64,000 bases of DNA, taken from the NCBI RefSeq assembly GCF_946187725.1, contig NZ_CAMHSK010000005.1:1-64000 (forward strand), in the 5' to 3' direction. The notes beneath the pieces are model-generated. The model was not told where the DNA came from. It searched no databases and saw nothing but the letters and a program-made list of their open reading frames with translations. The position numbers and the translations under genes were made by a program. Origin of the DNA: an uncultured Treponema sp. (GTDB taxonomy: Bacteria > Spirochaetota > Spirochaetia > Treponematales > Treponemataceae). Below are positions 50,962-61,055 of this stretch, piece by piece (position 1 is the stretch's first letter; the number at the start of each line of letters is the position of its first letter).

Positions 50962-53280
50962 ATGAACAAAAAATCTTTTTCGGAGCTAATCCTCCGTTTG
51001 TTGCCGGTTTTTCTTCTAACGGCGTTTTTTTTAGCACCTGTCAGTATTGCGCCTCTTAATCTTTACGAAAGTTCTTTTGAAATCATTCTTATTTTTACAT
51101 TCTGGCTGCCTTTTGATCCAAATTTAACGCTCGACTTTCCTTTCATCAAATATTTTCTTTGGCTTATTTATCTGCTTCCATTCACGGCGATTTTTATAAT
51201 CATCTCGCTTATCCTCAAAAAGAAAACCCGCATAAATCTCAAAAAATTTTGTTTTCCGCTCACCCTGGCAAGCCTTTCTATCTTCTTATTTTGTGGTGCA
51301 ATCTGCGTTGCTGCAAATGCCAACTGTTTAGAGTGGTTTTTGAATCTTCCTTTCTATATATATGTTACTTTTGCAATTGCTTTTCTCACACAACTTTCTT
51401 TCGTCATTTACGGAATTTACTCTCACCGCCACTCAAATTCTGAATACGAAGAATTTCTCAAAATGCGGGAAAAGGATGCTGAGAAAAATCCTGTTTCCAA
51501 AATCTCAATTCTTTTTACAAAAAAAGGCTTTTCCGCTTTTCATAAGCACTTTAAGAACCGAGTACGACGGCTTTCAATCAAAACGAAATTCACATTTGTA
51601 ATCATTGGCACGATTATCGTAATCTTGCTTGCCTTCATGTTCCTGATTCTCGGAAGCTATAAAAAAATGTTCACTGAAGCGGTAAGTGATGTCGGAAGAA
51701 CTCAGGCGGAACAGACTGCCGCAGTTTATGATTCTGCTGACGGAGAAAACGAAAAAATCGCGGCCTTTTTTGCCGAACAAAGCGAAACAAACAAATACGC
51801 TGAAACACCTTTTGAACGAATTGACATAATCATAACAAGAGACAAAGAAGCGAGCGTTTATCTTGAAAACTGGGAAAATACCACTGAGCTGCCCGAATTC
51901 ACTATTCTTGCTTACACAACAACAAGTCCAAAAAAAATAGACGAATCTGAAAAATCTCTTTCAACAGAACAGGTTGTTGATTATCTGAAAAGATACAAAA
52001 CCGGCGCATATAGAACGAGCTATGTCTTCAATAAGGCAAACAAAACCTGTAAGTACATTTATCCTGTCTCATTCGCTAGAAAAGAGGGGCGAAAACTGGT
52101 GGGCTTCTCAATCGTCACTTATAAGCAGCAGGTTCTCATGCGGCAATATTTCCGCACCAAAATTTTCGTATTCACAATTATTTCGGCATTCCTCTATCTT
52201 TCGATAATTTTTTCAATTTTGCTTGCCGATTTCATATTCAATCCTTTGCTTTTCCTGCGAAAGAATGTTCGGAAAACTTCCCGTTCAATAGAAAAAATCA
52301 TGGGCGGCTCGGCAAAAAACGCTTCCAACGCACTCGTATTTTCTGACACAATCAAAACAAATGATGAAATCAAGGATTTATCGCTCGAAATCCGTGAAAT
52401 GGTCGACCTAATCCGTGGAATCATGCCATACATCTCATTTTCTACGCTTCAACATGCTGAAAAAGTTGGCAGCGGAGACGAAAGGGGTTCTATTTCACGC
52501 GATTTGTGTTTCCTTTTCACAGACATCCGTGGTTTTACTTCACTATGCGAAGGTTTGGAGCCAAAACAGGTAGTTGAAATCCTTAACCGTTATCTCGAAA
52601 TCGAAACAAAGATTATCCTTGATAACGGCGGTGATGTAGACAAATTTGTCGGCGATGAAATGATGGCTTTTTTCTCTGGTCCAAGAAAAGAAATCAATGC
52701 CTGCAAAGCAGCGATGGAAATTCGTTCTGCAATGCGGGAAGAACAAAAAAGAGCCATGGAAAACGGCACAGCTTATGTCACAATCGGAATTGGAATCAAC
52801 ACAGGAAAAGTAACCTTCGGACCTGTTGGAGCAAGCACTCGCAGAGACTTTACTTCAATCGGCGATGTCGTAAATCTGGCAGCACGGCTTGAAAGTGCAA
52901 ACAAAGCTTACGGCTCAAAATCTATCATCTCGGATGCGGTTTACCAAAAATTGCGAAACCAGTTCATCTGCCGGGAGCTGGATTTCATCACGGTAAAAGG
53001 AAAAACTGAACCTGTCAGAATTTATGAAATTCTTCAGCAAAAGTCTCGCGCTTCCAAAAACAAGGCAGATCAAAAATTGCTTGAAATTAAGGAACTGTTT
53101 GAAAACGGGCTTCAAGCCTACAGAGAGCAAAAATGGACAGAAAGTGAAAAATTCTTCGGTGAATGTGCAGGAAAATATAATGATTTGCCGTCAATTGTGT
53201 TCCTGGACAGAATAAACCATTTTAAAAGCAATCCGCCACAGAAAAACTGGGACGGAGTGTTTAAAATGAGTGTCAAATAG
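50962..53280 (+). CDS. Membrane-bound class III adenylate cyclase
   Basis: The 772-residue protein has about five N-terminal helices, a membrane helix near residue 215 (FVIIGTIIVILLAFMFLILG), an extracytoplasmic sensor, another helix, a HAMP-like stretch and a class III cyclase domain. Catalytic signs: LFTDIRGFTSLCEG (metal Asp), DVDKFVGDEMMAFF (second Asp; Lys for adenine) and RRDFTSIGDVVNLAARLES (Thr), the set typical of bacterial adenylate cyclases. A TPR-like helix pair ends the chain. Start uncertain: ATG 50962 has no ribosome binding site, and a GTG at 50944 lies seven bases after TGCTATTCT. Confidence 0.88.
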   Translation: MNKKSFSELILRLLPVFLLTAFFLAPVSIAPLNLYESSFEIILIFTFWLPFDPNLTLDFPFIKYFLWLIYLLPFTAIFIIISLILKKKTRINLKKFCFPLTLASLSIFLFCGAICVAANANCLEWFLNLPFYIYVTFAIAFLTQLSFVIYGIYSHRHSNSEYEEFLKMREKDAEKNPVSKISILFTKKGFSAFHKHFKNRVRRLSIKTKFTFVIIGTIIVILLAFMFLILGSYKKMFTEAVSDVGRTQAEQTAAVYDSADGENEKIAAFFAEQSETNKYAETPFERIDIIITRDKEASVYLENWENTTELPEFTILAYTTTSPKKIDESEKSLSTEQVVDYLKRYKTGAYRTSYVFNKANKTCKYIYPVSFARKEGRKLVGFSIVTYKQQVLMRQYFRTKIFVFTIISAFLYLSIIFSILLADFIFNPLLFLRKNVRKTSRSIEKIMGGSAKNASNALVFSDTIKTNDEIKDLSLEIREMVDLIRGIMPYISFSTLQHAEKVGSGDERGSISRDLCFLFTDIRGFTSLCEGLEPKQVVEILNRYLEIETKIILDNGGDVDKFVGDEMMAFFSGPRKEINACKAAMEIRSAMREEQKRAMENGTAYVTIGIGINTGKVTFGPVGASTRRDFTSIGDVVNLAARLESANKAYGSKSIISDAVYQKLRNQFICRELDFITVKGKTEPVRIYEILQQKSRASKNKADQKLLEIKELFENGLQAYREQKWTESEKFFGECAGKYNDLPSIVFLDRINHFKSNPPQKNWDGVFKMSVK

Positions 53281-53304
53281 AATCAGGAAGATTGCTTTCT
53301 TCGG

Positions 53305-53958
53305 TTAAAAATCAATCTTCCAGCTGTATTCTTTTTCAGCGGTAAGAAGTTCGCCAAGCGTGACCGTTTCTTTTAGTTTCCGTTTTCCGTCTGGGCTTGA
53401 AAGGTTTATGGTAAGTTTCCCTTCGACAATTTCATCAGCAAAAGTCGGACCGTACATTGATGCAAGCAATTCCCTGTATTCTGCAGCAGTCATTTTTTCA
53501 CCAAGAAGAGCAGGAATCATCATCAAATCAAGGTAAGATTTTGCATCCTCGCTCAAAAAATCATAAAAGGTTGTAATTTGCTTCGGACCAATCGTAACCG
53601 TAAGCGATTTTTCTGTCTTTGTGACCAAGCCGGCCATAGAAATCTGATGCTCCGAAAGCGAAGGGAGCAAACCTGTTGCCGCGATTTCCGTGGGCTTGGG
53701 CAGAGAAGCACTTGTATTTTTTGCGCCAGCCGAATTTAAAACAGCAATTACATCATCCTTGTTAAAAAGAGGTGCGTTAGGGTCTGCACCTGTCAAAGTT
53801 TGAAGTGTTTTTGCAGTTAAATCAGAAAAACCTGTAGAAAAAAAAATTGTTGCTTCATCGCCATTGCCTGCCTTTACAGAAATTTGAGGCAAGCACGAGG
53901 TAAACAGCAATGAAAGCGAAAACAAGGCAATTGGGAGTGATTTTCTTATCATTTTCAT
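53305..53958 (-). CDS. Lipoprotein of unknown function
   Basis: This 217-residue protein has a lipoprotein signal (IRKSLPIALFSLSLLFTSC) and no recognised domain. It is likely periplasmic-facing, with helical and beta segments. I chose the ATG at 53958, one base after the TAA of the NlpC/P60 gene, because translation can be coupled by termination-reinitiation. ATGs at 53970 and 53952 are also in frame. A TATAAT at 53964-53959 overlaps the upstream stop and could also provide an internal promoter for the 53952 start. Confidence 0.68.
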   Translation of the reverse strand: MKMIRKSLPIALFSLSLLFTSCLPQISVKAGNGDEATIFFSTGFSDLTAKTLQTLTGADPNAPLFNKDDVIAVLNSAGAKNTSASLPKPTEIAATGLLPSLSEHQISMAGLVTKTEKSLTVTIGPKQITTFYDFLSEDAKSYLDLMMIPALLGEKMTAAEYRELLASMYGPTFADEIVEGKLTINLSSPDGKRKLKETVTLGELLTAEKEYSWKIDF

Positions 53959-53959
53959 A

Positions 53960-55081
53960 TTATAAAACATTTTTGAGCGGAAGAGTTACACGAATTCCAG
54001 AGGCAAAGGTTAAACCGGCAGGTATTGATTTTGAAAAAGTGAGCGCACTTCCATCAGTGTCATTGAAGACCGTGTAATGAATATCCTGAACCAAAGACAA
54101 AGATGTTTTTCCGACCTTCAAATCCGGCGTACTGAAACAAGCACCGATGATTCCAGGAAAGAATGAATTCTTAATTTTGTAGGTAGATTTTCCAGGAAGA
54201 GTAGGGGAGCCAAAAGAGACTACCGGACCTGCAAAAACCCTGAAAAATTCATTCAAAGTCAAAGAAAGCACCATCGGAATCTGAAAATTTTTCGTGCCGT
54301 AATCATAGCGGAAATATGTTCCAAATCCAGGCTGAATTGTCTGCCCCGCATATCTTGCATGAACCATAAAATCAAATCCACGGCTGTTAAGACGGAAATA
54401 CTCAGGCGTAAAAAAGCTCCAGTCCAAAGAAACAGATGTATCAACAACAAGGGATTTCAGGAATGAATCATTTGAAGAACGGACATATTTCGTTCCTGAA
54501 TTCGTTGTAGAATTGGTATTATTTTTTGCAATTACGCGTTCAGGATAGCTTTTTGGGTCTGAATCTGCAAGCAAATCAGACTTTGAAGCCGGAAGATAAC
54601 GGCGCGTACAGAAATAATGAGATTTCCAGTATGATTCTTTTAAAGAAGAAATTATGACACCTGTATTCGGGCCATCGCTCACCGCATGAATAAACTGAGA
54701 ATTCCCGATATAAAGTCCGACATGAGAAATATCACCGCTGGTCGTTGTTTTAAAAAAGACTAAATCGCCTGCTTCCCGCGTATTTGCGTCTATTTCCTTA
54801 CAATAATTGTAAATAGCTTTCGTTGTACGCGGCAACTGATGTCCGATTGCTTCCCTCGAAACAGTAAAAATCAAACCCGAACAGTCAAAAGAATTCGGTC
54901 CGATTCCCCCGGAAACATAAGGCTTACCGATGAACTTCTTTGAATATTCAACAAGTTTTTGCCGTGCAATTGCGGCTTCACTTGGCGACATGGAAACTTC
55001 ATTCTGTGCACACAACTGGGGAACAATCAAAACGAATAAAAAAAATGCAAAAGTGTAAAATATGGCTTTTCTTGTGCTCAT
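53960..55081 (-). CDS. NlpC/P60 cell-wall peptidase with C-terminal beta domain
   Basis: The 373 residues start with a signal peptide (MSTRKAIFYTFAFFLFVLIVPQLCAQ). The NlpC/P60 domain (about 45-170) has the catalytic Cys in NSFDCSGLIF, His in GDISHVGLYIG, and a third polar His in QFIHAV. It cleaves peptide stems of peptidoglycan in the periplasm. The C-terminal half is beta-rich and may be an outer-membrane or surface domain. The start is 55081; GATAAT lies six bases before and no ribosome binding site exists. The lipoprotein follows with one base between stop and start. Confidence 0.88.
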   Translation of the reverse strand: MSTRKAIFYTFAFFLFVLIVPQLCAQNEVSMSPSEAAIARQKLVEYSKKFIGKPYVSGGIGPNSFDCSGLIFTVSREAIGHQLPRTTKAIYNYCKEIDANTREAGDLVFFKTTTSGDISHVGLYIGNSQFIHAVSDGPNTGVIISSLKESYWKSHYFCTRRYLPASKSDLLADSDPKSYPERVIAKNNTNSTTNSGTKYVRSSNDSFLKSLVVDTSVSLDWSFFTPEYFRLNSRGFDFMVHARYAGQTIQPGFGTYFRYDYGTKNFQIPMVLSLTLNEFFRVFAGPVVSFGSPTLPGKSTYKIKNSFFPGIIGACFSTPDLKVGKTSLSLVQDIHYTVFNDTDGSALTFSKSIPAGLTFASGIRVTLPLKNVL

Positions 55082-55087
55082 GCTTTT

Positions 55088-55093
55088 ATTATC
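55088..55093 (-). promoter_or_regulatory. -10 box of the NlpC/P60 gene, leaderless
   Basis: GATAAT on the minus strand is six bases before the ATG at 55081; the -35 is weak (TTTTTC, 16 bases away). Confidence 0.45.
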
Positions 55094-55192
55094 GGAAGAA
55101 AAATATACGGAAAAAAGAAAAATCCCCCGCTCAACCATGATTTTGCGGATGAACGGGGGGAACTCAGCGGGAGGTAAGCACTGAGATAAAGA

Positions 55193-57799
55193 TTACAGTG
55201 GGTTAGTCAAAGAAATGGTGTAAATGTATGCTCCACCAGTAGCAGTAATTTTTACATATCCAGCAGCCACATCTTCAGCAGTTACAGTGTATGTGTCAGT
55301 ATCTGTACTTGTGTCAGCAACATTTGTATCTGAAGGTTCGCCAAAAACATATTTCGACTGACCTGAATAAGATACAGTAGTAATTACACATCCGACATTC
55401 TTTACAGGAACTTTAATGATTGTGCCATTATTGAACTGTGCATAGCCACTAGCATTGTAAGCAAGTTTTCCATTGTTACAAGTAGCATCAACAGTAAGAA
55501 CTACATCATCGATATTGCTTGCAACAGTATCTGTTTTTCCCTGAATGTTTGTTTCTGCAATCGATGCCGGAGAAGCAGTTTTGAAATCCCATACTGCGTC
55601 ATATTCAACTTTTGCGTAAACAATTGGATTAATTTCTTTTGTTGCAGCACCACGATTTACAGTCCATGTGTCGGCTTCCTCAAGACGATAAATATATGTT
55701 TTGAGTTTGTCATTTGTGCTTGTTGATGCAGCTTCTACATAATCAGAACTTTTATCCCCTTTTACTCCAGGATCAGCAGCATTGCTTGTATTGGTATCAA
55801 TAATCAATGTAAGAGTTGCAGCTTTTGTTGTACTAAAAGACATTAATCCAGAGCCATTCAATTTCAATCCATTTGATGTTTCAATTGAATCTCCTGAAAT
55901 ACTCTTAATTGAAACTTTTTCTTTTAGAGATTTATAAACTGTGCCTGAACCGAAAGCGAATGTACCGATTTCAAGGGCACCAGTTTCTTCTGCAAGAGTT
56001 TGATCCTTTGTATACCATTCAGCAACAGTCCATGTTGCTGCTGTCGGTGAACAAGAAATTGTACCAGTTACATTGCTTCCATCACGAGCTGTAGCCGTGA
56101 AAGTTACATCCCCAGCAGTAAGGAAAGTAACTTTTCCACTGTTCTCATCGACTGTAGCAACCGTTTCATTGCTTGAAGACCATTTTACATCTCTGTTTGT
56201 TGCATTTGAAGGAGTTGCAACAGCTGTAAGATTCAATGCAACACCCACAGTATATGCCTCGGTATCGCCTTTAACTTCAAGCTTAGTAACAGGAACCTGT
56301 GTGATTGAATCATCATAAGTAATTACAACTTTTGTGATGTAGCTCTGTGTTGTTGCAGTAATCACTACAGAACTTGCAGTTGAATCATAGACGATATAAT
56401 CTTTTTCAATTGCGGTATTAGTAGTACCATTATTGAAGCTATAAACTGCATCTCCCTGATTTCCAGCTTTGATTATTCCGTTTCCAGAATAATATCCGTA
56501 CACAGCAACAGTACATTTACCGGTTATAGGAATTGTAATTGTATTACCAGCGGCACCTTTATAATGAGTTTTTCCAGTTTCAAGTGCAAAACCATCACAT
56601 GTAACACCTTCAACAGACTCTGTATTGAAAGTATATGTTGTAATTTTTACTTCTTTTTCACCATCAAGAAGCTCTTTTGAAGAATCATTTGCAACAGACC
56701 ACTTGTTAGCAGAAATTACAGAAGCAATATCCCAGTTTGCTTCAACATCTTTTACGAATTTAGAATTTGCAACATCATAGTAGCGGTTCAAAATTGCCTT
56801 TCGACCAGAGTATTCATTTGCTTTTGTCGTGTCAGAAAGAACACCGATTGTTGAATCTTTTGAAGCATAAGCATTACCGATTGTAGAATCAACCTTCCAG
56901 CCAACATACTGCTGGTCAGCAAGACCGTTTGCAGAAGATTTTGCAAGTTTTTCATTCAATGTGCCGTTAATAGTTACATTTACGAAAGCTGCATTATTGT
57001 AAATCGTTGAGTTTACACTCCATGGATTGCGAAAAAGATATGCATCAACGCCATCTGCAACTTCAAGTGTTGAATCATAAACTACAAGACCTTTCCAAAC
57101 TTTATTTGTAAGATTGCATCGAGGTGCTGCAACATAGCCTTCTTGTCGTTCATCACCAACAACTTTGATTTTACAATTTTCATACAAAGCAACAAGACTT
57201 GCAGCTTCACACCACATGAAGTCAACATCACCTTCTATATAGCAGTGATAGAACCAAGACTTACTAACTGTACGAACTGTATCCTGATGAGAAAGGAATG
57301 AACAGTTATTTGCTGCTACAGTACCTGTTGAATCAAAACCAAGAACTTCACACTGAGTATTTGAAGCACCTGCTACATACTTATATGTACTCTTGAATGC
57401 AACATTTTCAAGAACAAGGTTACCAGTTCCCTGAATTTCCATCAAACAACGCTTTTTTGAATCTGACTGGTCAGCACCTTTTCCCGTAATGATTACATCA
57501 GCACCATATTCTGTAGTCGTCTCGCCAGAAATCTTGATGTTAGCAGCACCTTTATAAGAAAGCTGTGTGCCTTCTGCTACTGAATAAGTTCCTTTTGCAA
57601 GCCTGATTTCATATTTTCCAGAATCGCCAATTTTAGACCATGCGGCATTGATATCATCACCATCATTAAGTTCAATGACAATTGTGTCATCAACAACATC
57701 CTCATCATCGTCACTTGAACAAGCGACAGTATTAAACAACAAGAAAGCAGATGCCAAAACAGCAAGAGCCTTATATCCTATTCCAAAAACTTTTTTCAT
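55193..57799 (-). CDS. Cell-surface pectinesterase lipoprotein with Big-like domain
   Basis: The 868 residues begin with a lipoprotein signal (SAFLLFNTVAC, Cys27) and an acidic stretch. Residues about 40-330 match a CE8 pectin methylesterase: SHQDTVRTVSKSWFYHCYIE (catalytic Asp and the Gln before it, 172-173), DFMWC (193-197) and RNPW (257-260) replace the usual QDT, DFIFG and RPW. Further downstream are a Big_2-like domain (about 500-590) and repeated beta domains, possibly carbohydrate binding. It de-esterifies pectin outside the cell. GGAGGA precedes the ATG. It fits with uxaC. Confidence 0.88.
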   Translation of the reverse strand: MKKVFGIGYKALAVLASAFLLFNTVACSSDDDEDVVDDTIVIELNDGDDINAAWSKIGDSGKYEIRLAKGTYSVAEGTQLSYKGAANIKISGETTTEYGADVIITGKGADQSDSKKRCLMEIQGTGNLVLENVAFKSTYKYVAGASNTQCEVLGFDSTGTVAANNCSFLSHQDTVRTVSKSWFYHCYIEGDVDFMWCEAASLVALYENCKIKVVGDERQEGYVAAPRCNLTNKVWKGLVVYDSTLEVADGVDAYLFRNPWSVNSTIYNNAAFVNVTINGTLNEKLAKSSANGLADQQYVGWKVDSTIGNAYASKDSTIGVLSDTTKANEYSGRKAILNRYYDVANSKFVKDVEANWDIASVISANKWSVANDSSKELLDGEKEVKITTYTFNTESVEGVTCDGFALETGKTHYKGAAGNTITIPITGKCTVAVYGYYSGNGIIKAGNQGDAVYSFNNGTTNTAIEKDYIVYDSTASSVVITATTQSYITKVVITYDDSITQVPVTKLEVKGDTEAYTVGVALNLTAVATPSNATNRDVKWSSSNETVATVDENSGKVTFLTAGDVTFTATARDGSNVTGTISCSPTAATWTVAEWYTKDQTLAEETGALEIGTFAFGSGTVYKSLKEKVSIKSISGDSIETSNGLKLNGSGLMSFSTTKAATLTLIIDTNTSNAADPGVKGDKSSDYVEAASTSTNDKLKTYIYRLEEADTWTVNRGAATKEINPIVYAKVEYDAVWDFKTASPASIAETNIQGKTDTVASNIDDVVLTVDATCNNGKLAYNASGYAQFNNGTIIKVPVKNVGCVITTVSYSGQSKYVFGEPSDTNVADTSTDTDTYTVTAEDVAAGYVKITATGGAYIYTISLTNPL

Positions 57800-57969
57800 A
57801 GAAATCCTCCATTGTTTTTCTATAATGAATTTTCTCGTTTTGAAAATTTAAAACCTAATTTGAGTTGGCAATTAGTATTAATGGTTTCATGCAATTTTAG
57901 AAGAACGAAAACTTACGAAAATTTGCAAAATTCAGTGTAATTTGTATAAAACAGACATTAAAATTTTCA

Positions 57970-57998
57970 TTGTGAATTGTGTTTTTTGCATTTATAAT
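57970..57998 (+). promoter_or_regulatory. Promoter of the receptor cyclase operon, leaderless
   Basis: TTGTGA (57970-57975), 17 bases, TATAAT (57993-57998), six bases, ATG at 58005. The AAGGGA between them is too close to the ATG to act as ribosome binding site. Confidence 0.62.
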
Positions 57999-58004
57999 AA
58001 GGGA

Positions 58005-61000
58005 ATGAAAAAAAAGGGTTTACTGCTTTTTTTGATTCTTTTTTCGCATTTTGCATTCGCGCAGACCGATTTTCTCGATAATTATGTCTATCAGTCTTGG
58101 AATTCTTTTGACGGCTTAACAGGCACCACCACAACAGATATTGCTCAGACAAAAGACGGCTATCTTTACATAGGTACTTACGAAGGTCTCGTACGATTTG
58201 ACGGTGTTAACTTCACCACAATCCGGCGGGCACGAAACAACAATTTAAAGTTTTCTTCTGTGCGCACTATTCTCGAAGATTCAAACGGAAATCTTTGGGT
58301 CGGTTCAAATGATGAAGGCGTTCATAAAATCATGCCAGACGGCACTTCAAAATCTTTTTCTAAGCAGAACGGTCTGCCCAACAATTCTGTCCGTGCTTTG
58401 TGTGAAGACAGGGAGGGCAACATCTGGATTGGCACGGCTGCGGGTGTCGTTTATCTCACTCCACGCGGTCATTTAATCACACCACAGTTTCAGGCGGGCA
58501 CTGTTTCAAAGGGAATCATCGCTGTCACTTTCTACTGCGACACTGCTGGAAGAATCTGGTTAATCACTTCAAACGACAACGGTCTATTTGTCTTCTCGGA
58601 CGGACTTTTTCACACGATTCCGCAGATTGATAAAGAATTCGGAAACTATTTTGCCACATCAATCATTCAGGATTTAAGCGGCACTTTCTGGATTGCAATG
58701 GGTGACAGCGGATTGGTTTCAATCTCAAACGGAAATCTTCAGCGAATTAAATCAAACACAATTCTTGATTCAATTCCAACCTGCTCAATGTATGTAGCAA
58801 ATGACGGCACAATTCTTTTTGGTACTGAACGCGGTGTCGTTTCTTTCCATAAAGGAGTTTTTGCAGAAGCTCATCAGAAAGATTTAGCAAACGCAAAGAT
58901 AAACCGGATAATCCGCGATAGGGAAGGGCACATCTGGTTCGCCAGTGACCGAAACGGCATCGGAAAGCTCACGCACAGCAAATTCAATGTAACAAAGCTG
59001 AATACAACAGTAAATTCAATAGTAGAAGACAATGTTGGCCGAGTCTGGATTGGCACTGACAGAGGTGTGCGCTGTTATGTCGGTGAAAAAGAAATTACAA
59101 ACAACTTGACCGAAGAAACCAAAGACATACGAATCAGGCACATTGCAACAACCATTAGCGAGCAGATTTTAGTCTCCTGCTACACAAAACCGGCACAGCT
59201 CCTCTATAATCCGCGGACTGGTGCAATCAAGAGATGGACAACAGATGATGGTCTTGCAGGAAATAAAGTCAGGGTTTCGCTCGAAACAGCACCAAATGAA
59301 TTCTATGTCGGCACAACCACTGGTCTGAGCATAATTCACGCAGACGGTACAATCACTTCTTTTAAACAGTTTGATGGTCTTGAGAACGAATATGTCATGT
59401 GTCTCTACAAAGATTCTAATGGCATAATATGGATTGGAACTGACGGCGGCGGTATCTATTTAATGAAAAACGAGGCAATAATCGCCAACATCAATTCTGA
59501 AGAAGGCCTCATCGGAAACATAGTTTTTAAAATCAAGCAGGATAAGGACGGCTCATACTGGATTTGCACAAGTTCCGGAATCAGTCACATAAAAGCATTC
59601 GATTCTTCACATACGCTTCCAAATTCATACGAAAACATCAATTCTGATAATGGAATAGGCACAGATTCAGTATTTCAAATCATTTCGGACACTTCAAATG
59701 ATTTATGGCTCACAAGTAATTACGGCATCGTATCTGTAAAACGGGCAGAACTTCTTGAATCAGCACAAACAGGCGAACGAATCACGAGCGCAAAATATTA
59801 CACAAAAAACGGCGGTCTTGATTCAAACGGCCCAACTTCCACTTCAACAAGCATCTGCGATTCACACGGCCGTCTCTGGTTCGCAATGGTTGACGGATTC
59901 GCAGTTTATGATCCAATCAAAAATCGCGAAAATTCGGTTACTCCGCTCGTACACATTGAAAGCGTAACAATCGATAATATTGAACATCTTCATAGCGCAC
60001 AGGAATTCATATTAAAGCCTGGAACCAAGCGTGTTGTAATAAAATTCACCGGTCTGAGCTTTGATGCCCCCGAAAGAATTCAATTCCAGCATCAGCTTAC
60101 TAATTTTGAAGAATCACTCAGCTTACCGAGCACTGAACGCACAGTCTCTTATACAAATATTTCGCCAGGAAAACACACTTTTATCGTGATGGCAATCAAT
60201 GGTGAAGGAATTCCTTCCGAAGAAGCCGAAGCAATGCTGTTTGTGCAAAAGCCTTACTTCTATCAGATGCCGGTTTTCTGGGTCATTTCACTGATTATTT
60301 TGATTGATATTGTTGGAGCAATTTTTTACTTCAAACAGCGGGCTATCAAACTTGAAAATATTCGGCTTGAGGGCATGGTTCAGGCACGAACAAGAGAACT
60401 TGCCGCCGAAAAAGACAAATCCGATCAGCTTTTGCGTGCGATTCTTCCTGATAAAATTGCGGATGAACTTAAAGACGACATTCATTCTGTCGCTGAAGCA
60501 TTCCCTAATGTCACACTGCTTTTTTCTGACATTGTAAGTTTCACAAAAGTTTCGAGCAACCACACGGCGAACGAAATTGTCCACGCACTCAATGACCTTT
60601 TCACAAGATTCGATGAACGGGCAAAAAAAATGGGTGTCGAAAAAATCAAGACAATTGGTGACGCGTACATGGCAGCCTGCGGAGTTCCGACTCCAAACAA
60701 AAATCACGCTCTCATAATGGTAAAATTCGCAAAAGGAATGTACGAAGATTTAGGTGAATACAATAAAACTGCGCAAATTCAGTTCTCAATGCGAATCGGA
60801 TTAAATTCCGGCTCTGTCACGGCAGGTGTTATCGGAAAAACAAAATTCGTGTATGATGTATGGGGAAACACTGTCAATGTGGCAAGCCGAATGGAAAGTG
60901 CCTGCTCACCGGGTCAGATTCGAGTGAGTCAGACAGTCTTTGACCAGCTTCAAGGAACAGAAATAAAATTTACCGACCCTATTGAATGTGACATCAAGGG

Positions 61001-61046
61001 AAAGGGAAAAATGATAACTTATGAGGTAGTGAACAACACTAAATAG
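58005..61046 (+). CDS. Beta-propeller receptor adenylate cyclase
   Basis: The 1013-residue protein has a signal peptide (KKGLLLFLILFSHFAFAQ), about ten reg_prop repeats forming periplasmic propellers (words like NLWVGSNDEG, NIWIGTAAGV, RVWIGTDRGV, IIWIGTDGGG), a Y_Y_Y domain, one transmembrane helix (about 770), a coiled coil and a class III cyclase. LFSDIVSFTKVS and IKTIGDAYMAACG give the metal Asp residues; the Lys and the Asp in FVYDVWGNTVNVASRME specify ATP. The same sensor architecture is known from hybrid two-component regulators that sense polysaccharides. It is in operon with a UrtA-like binding protein nine bases downstream. Confidence 0.92.
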   Translation: MKKKGLLLFLILFSHFAFAQTDFLDNYVYQSWNSFDGLTGTTTTDIAQTKDGYLYIGTYEGLVRFDGVNFTTIRRARNNNLKFSSVRTILEDSNGNLWVGSNDEGVHKIMPDGTSKSFSKQNGLPNNSVRALCEDREGNIWIGTAAGVVYLTPRGHLITPQFQAGTVSKGIIAVTFYCDTAGRIWLITSNDNGLFVFSDGLFHTIPQIDKEFGNYFATSIIQDLSGTFWIAMGDSGLVSISNGNLQRIKSNTILDSIPTCSMYVANDGTILFGTERGVVSFHKGVFAEAHQKDLANAKINRIIRDREGHIWFASDRNGIGKLTHSKFNVTKLNTTVNSIVEDNVGRVWIGTDRGVRCYVGEKEITNNLTEETKDIRIRHIATTISEQILVSCYTKPAQLLYNPRTGAIKRWTTDDGLAGNKVRVSLETAPNEFYVGTTTGLSIIHADGTITSFKQFDGLENEYVMCLYKDSNGIIWIGTDGGGIYLMKNEAIIANINSEEGLIGNIVFKIKQDKDGSYWICTSSGISHIKAFDSSHTLPNSYENINSDNGIGTDSVFQIISDTSNDLWLTSNYGIVSVKRAELLESAQTGERITSAKYYTKNGGLDSNGPTSTSTSICDSHGRLWFAMVDGFAVYDPIKNRENSVTPLVHIESVTIDNIEHLHSAQEFILKPGTKRVVIKFTGLSFDAPERIQFQHQLTNFEESLSLPSTERTVSYTNISPGKHTFIVMAINGEGIPSEEAEAMLFVQKPYFYQMPVFWVISLIILIDIVGAIFYFKQRAIKLENIRLEGMVQARTRELAAEKDKSDQLLRAILPDKIADELKDDIHSVAEAFPNVTLLFSDIVSFTKVSSNHTANEIVHALNDLFTRFDERAKKMGVEKIKTIGDAYMAACGVPTPNKNHALIMVKFAKGMYEDLGEYNKTAQIQFSMRIGLNSGSVTAGVIGKTKFVYDVWGNTVNVASRMESACSPGQIRVSQTVFDQLQGTEIKFTDPIECDIKGKGKMITYEVVNNTK

Positions 61047-61055
61047 GAGCAGACT

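Noticed and set aside
53286-53321. GGAAGATTG/CAATCTTCC as a bidirectional terminator between the cyclase and the lipoprotein gene
   Set aside because: The stem is exact but the loop is 18 bases, there is no T-run after it, and its right arm lies in coding sequence, so the evidence is too weak.
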